From an uncultured Clostridia bacterium (GTDB lineage: Bacteria > Bacillota > Clostridia > Oscillospirales > Ruminococcaceae), in the NCBI GenBank assembly GCA_947630825.1, contig CANRJA010000002.1:1-64000 (forward strand): DNA of 64,000 nucleotides, given 5' to 3'. The notes under the pieces were generated by a model that was not told the origin of the DNA, made no database searches, and saw nothing but the letters and a program-made list of their open reading frames with translations. Both the position numbers and the translations under genes were made by a program. Positions within the stretch are counted from its first letter, which is position 1. Every line of letters begins with the position of its first letter. Positions 61,514 to 64,000 of this stretch are shown here, piece by piece.

Positions 61514-61681
61514 CTATAAGTTTTTATTTTGGCAGATTTCTTTCTGAACAGACATTGTCTCAAGAGTGTCTCCAAGCTGAACTAATATTGCTCCGAGAAG
61601 AGCAATTTCGTCGTCGTTTAGCTTTTTAAATAATATGTTTGCTATCGCTGTTACAACCGCTGAAATTTCACAAGAGTTCAT
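61514..61681 (-). CDS. 55-residue acidic protein, DUF6774-like
   Basis: A small gene read from ATG 61681 (AAGGAA site upstream) to TAG at 61514-61516. The product starts MNSCEISAVVTAIANILFKK and continues LNDDEIALLGAILVQLGDTL; it is predicted to be helical and amphipathic. I associate the pattern with a small uncharacterised family (DUF6774), which often has an N-terminal Cys and a conserved L-G-D-x-L core. Function unknown. It ends in its own terminator at 61475-61510. Confidence 0.7.
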   Translation of the reverse strand: MNSCEISAVVTAIANILFKKLNDDEIALLGAILVQLGDTLETMSVQKEICQNKNL

Positions 61682-61855
61682 ATAATCATTCCTTATTTTT
61701 GAATATTAATATTGTATGTCATTTTATACGTTAATGTGATACTTTTGACAACTTTGATAAACATATTATAAATTAAAAATGTATTTTAACTCTTACATTT
61801 TGTCATTTCTCACAAAATAAAAAGTTTTTGTTATTCATTTTTTACATATTGGGTG

Positions 61856-61884
61856 TTGACATTTTTATTCTATTTTGCTAAAAT
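61856..61884 (+). promoter_or_regulatory. promoter upstream of the atp operon
   Basis: TTGACA (61856-61861), 17-base spacer, TAAAAT (61879-61884). A terminator-like hairpin follows 22 bases later, 107 bases before the atpI start. The region 61682-62054 otherwise holds nothing I can support. Confidence 0.78.
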
Positions 61885-61905
61885 TTATTTATTAAGTATC
61901 AAGAC

Positions 61906-61947
61906 AAAAAACACAGTGTCGTGCAGTTGTTACGATACTGTGTTTTT
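61906..61947. terminator. leader hairpin between promoter and atpI
   Basis: AAAAACACAGTGTCGT pairs with ACGATACTGTGTTTTT. It gives a T-run on either strand. In the forward direction it would end transcripts about 50 bases long, so it acts as an attenuator or ends a small RNA; in reverse it could stop antisense transcripts. Confidence 0.65.
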
Positions 61948-62054
61948 CACATTTTATTAAGATATATTATATTCAGCAGTTTATGAATTATATAAGTTAT
62001 ATGTTTTGGCATTGGGCGATATAATACTAAGTGAAAATAACAGGAGCGTTTACA

Positions 62055-62465
62055 ATGACTGCACCAAACGGTAACCCTCTAAGAAATATTCTAAGGGAAA
62101 TGATTCCCGGATTGTTGGTTTTAACATTTATTTCGTTTCTGGTTTCTTTGTTTTGGGGATTTAAATTGCCTGTTTTAATAGGATTTTTAGTAGGTTTGGT
62201 TTATGTTGTTTTGTCTTATTATTATTTATCTGAAACAATTTGCCGTGCAGTAAAGCGAAGCAAAAAGACTGCTCAAAGAATGATGTTTATTTGCTATTTG
62301 TCAAGATATCTTATACTTGTTCTGTTGTGCTTAATTGCTGTAAATGTAAAGTTTATTAATGTTTTCGCAGTGCTGATACCTCAGCTTTTTCCAAGACTGG
62401 TGTTAACGCTTAATAATTTCAAAGAAAGGAAGGCGATTAAAAATGATGAGTCCTCAGTTGATTAG
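62055..62465 (+). CDS. atpI: AtpI-like membrane protein
   Basis: The 136-residue protein (ATG 62055, with GGAG upstream; an earlier GTG lacks a site) has four hydrophobic helices and no other motif. Its place directly before atpB, with a 23-base overlap, and its size fit the AtpI/ATP synthase I family, which assists assembly of the c ring. The sequence of this family is poorly conserved, so the assignment rests mainly on position. Confidence 0.7.
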   Translation: MTAPNGNPLRNILREMIPGLLVLTFISFLVSLFWGFKLPVLIGFLVGLVYVVLSYYYLSETICRAVKRSKKTAQRMMFICYLSRYLILVLLCLIAVNVKFINVFAVLIPQLFPRLVLTLNNFKERKAIKNDESSVD

Positions 62466-63195
62466 CGGCGCATTGGATATTCACGGACCTAAGGTCGTCT
62501 TTACTATTCCTTATATAAATGTTGATATAACTGAATCCACTGTTGTGGGCTGGTTTATAATTGTTGCTATTGCGGTTTTGTGCAAATACTTAACTCACAA
62601 CTTAAAGGTCAAGCCTGAAACTAAAAGACAGGTAATTGCCGAGTATGCAGTGGAGTTTGTAAATAAAAGCGTTCGTGATTCTATGGGCGAGAAGTATATG
62701 TGCTATGCGCCTTATATTGCAACTCTTTTGGTTTACGCAGGACTGGGAAGTCTGGTAAGCATAATCGGACTTCGTTCTGTAACGGCGGACGTTAACGTAA
62801 CAATTTCGTGGGCGCTTATAACATTTGTTATGATAATTTATACAAGGTTTAAGAACAAGGGCTTTATCGGCTTTTTCAAGACCTTTGCAGAGCCTGTTCC
62901 TGTCATAACCCCTATAAATATAATCAGTGAGTTTGCAACACCTGTTTCAATGGCTTTCCGTTTGTTCGGCAATGTTGCGGGAGGAATGGTTATAACGGGA
63001 ATACTCTATATGGCTTTAGGAGGCTTGTCGGAGCTTTTGCATTTGAGCTTTAGTATAGGCGGATTTACCATTAATATAGCGTCGATAGGTATTCCGGGAA
63101 TTCTGTCTATATATTTTGACTTGTTTGTAGGCTGTATTCAGGCATATATTTTTGCAACGCTTACAATGGTTAATGTTGCAGGAGCCGCTGACTAG
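62443..63195 (+). CDS. atpB: ATP synthase F0 subunit a
   Basis: Subunit a forms the two half channels and carries the essential Arg. The 250-residue protein has six or so helices with PISLAFRLFGN-type PVSMAFRLFGNVAGG (the Arg is in this motif) and the C-terminal LFVGCIQAYIFATLTMVNV. The start is one of two adjacent ATGs at 62443 and 62446, behind GGAAGG, and overlaps the end of atpI. Confidence 0.95.
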   Translation: MMSPQLISGALDIHGPKVVFTIPYINVDITESTVVGWFIIVAIAVLCKYLTHNLKVKPETKRQVIAEYAVEFVNKSVRDSMGEKYMCYAPYIATLLVYAGLGSLVSIIGLRSVTADVNVTISWALITFVMIIYTRFKNKGFIGFFKTFAEPVPVITPINIISEFATPVSMAFRLFGNVAGGMVITGILYMALGGLSELLHLSFSIGGFTINIASIGIPGILSIYFDLFVGCIQAYIFATLTMVNVAGAAD

Positions 63196-63220
63196 CGTTT
63201 GGTTTGAAATTTGTAAAAAT

Positions 63221-63252
63221 CAACTGATGTAAGAGATTCTGACAGTCAGTTG
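63221..63252 (+). promoter_or_regulatory. hairpin between atpB and atpE
   Basis: CAACTGA (63221-63227) pairs with TCAGTTG (63246-63252), ending 43 bases before the atpE ATG. Such stems upstream of atpE often raise its stability or translation, since the c subunit is needed in many copies; here that is inference. Confidence 0.45.
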
Positions 63253-63274
63253 TTTAATAAAAAAAGAAAATTAA

Positions 63275-63559
<285 letters not shown>

Positions 63560-63577
63560 AAAGCATAATTAATATGC

Positions 63578-63602
63578 AAAGGCAAGTCTAAACTTTGCCT
63601 TT
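63578..63602 (+). terminator. partial terminator between atpE and atpF
   Basis: AAAGGCAA (63578-63585) pairs with TTGCCTTT (63595-63602), followed by CAAAATGC. It may cut transcription after atpE to favour the c subunit. Confidence 0.45.
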
Positions 63603-63654
63603 CAAAATGCAAAAACATTGAGAGGAGGATTGCTCCGAAAGGGGCAAATCGAAA

Positions 63655-64000
63655 ATGATTTACGCCAGAGTAACTGATTTTTTCTCAATAGATTTGGGAA
63701 CTATTATCCCTACATTGCTGAATACTTTAATTATGTTTTTGGTGTTAAAGCACTTCTTCTTTAAGCCCGTAAACGCTGTTTTGGATAAGCGAAAAGCTGA
63801 GGTCCAAAAAACATACGACGACGCTGATAGGGCTAATAAAGTGGCAGAGGAATACAAAGAGGAGTATACTCAAAAGCTTTCGGGAGCAAAAGAGGAATCG
63901 GCAAAAATAATTGACACAGCGACCAAGAGGGCAAATTCTCGCTCTGATGAGATCATCACCGAAGCAAAGGCAGAGGCAAAGCATATTGTTGCCAATGCGC
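63655..64000 (+). CDS. atpF: ATP synthase F0 subunit b, partial
   Basis: The frame from ATG 63655 runs past the window end (115 full codons seen). It begins MIYARVTDFFSIDLGTII, has one membrane helix (about 14-33, TLLNTLIMFLVLKHFFFKP) and then the long charged helix of the stator (VLDKRKAEVQKTYDDADR). Subunit b links F0 to F1. The 3' end is outside the window. Confidence 0.9.
   Translation, partial: MIYARVTDFFSIDLGTIIPTLLNTLIMFLVLKHFFFKPVNAVLDKRKAEVQKTYDDADRANKVAEEYKEEYTQKLSGAKEESAKIIDTATKRANSRSDEIITEAKAEAKHIVANA

Overview
The window looks like the chromosome of an AT-rich Gram-positive anaerobe of the Clostridia, most likely the Ruminococcus/Oscillospiraceae group. The reasons are a CIRCE-controlled hrcA-grpE-dnaK-dnaJ operon, PolC-type DNA polymerase, a T-box in front of alaS, FeoAB iron uptake, MEP isoprenoid genes (dxr, ispG), an F-type ATP synthase with a sodium-type c subunit, BspA-like leucine-rich repeat secreted proteins, a GH2 glycosidase, and strong GGAGG or GGTGAT ribosome binding sites. 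This is inference from gene content; no search was run.

Layout. 1-500: tail of an unrecognised gene, two TGTAGTCCCC direct repeats and an initiator tRNA-Met, possibly the edge of an integrated element. 700-4500 (minus): a GH2 glycosidase and an AraC-family regulator broken by an in-frame amber codon. 4700-9700 (minus): class I heat-shock operon with terminators, promoter and CIRCE. 9800-12240 (minus): valS. 12470-18300 (plus): copper ATPase CopA with a C-terminal metallochaperone domain that has its own start site, a serine hydrolase and an exported M23 peptidase. 18368-21154 (minus): a small membrane protein and feoB-feoA. 21340-27070 (plus): a secreted-protein island made of a subtilase fusion and three leucine-rich repeat proteins, built by partial tandem duplication. 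27172-31154 (minus): an ABC importer of the PF04392 substrate-binding type and a CPBP membrane protease.

31431-40947 (plus): a CmpB-like membrane protein, T-box, alaS, HIT protein, comEC, holA, a TOPRIM protein, an aspartate carbamoyltransferase with a PyrI-like zinc tail, and a cell-wall amidase. 41065-42470 (minus): an SPFH/NfeD pair. 42602-45060 (plus): a leader with a ten-G tract and a terminator, then a large leucine-rich repeat protein. 45332-57613 (plus): pyrH-frr-uppS-cdsA-dxr-rseP-ispG-polC, followed by an amidohydrolase and a fumarase alpha-type subunit; this run joins ribosome recycling, isoprenoid and lipid-carrier synthesis, membrane lipid synthesis and replication. 57715-60691: tRNA-Leu, an ECF sigma factor with a membrane partner, and an iron-sulfur aldo/keto reductase. 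60827-61681 (minus): hpt and a 55-residue protein. 62055-64000 (plus): start of the atp operon (I, a, c, partial b).

The most interesting points are a PolC with no inserted proofreading exonuclease, an in-frame internal start that would make a free CopZ-like protein from copA, the amber-interrupted AraC regulator, the duplicated secreted-protein cassette with a conserved operator-like palindrome, the subtilase fused to a helical metal-site domain, the PyrB/PyrI-zinc chimera, the c subunit with two carboxylates, and the G10 leader. I saw no CRISPR array, transposase or rRNA.
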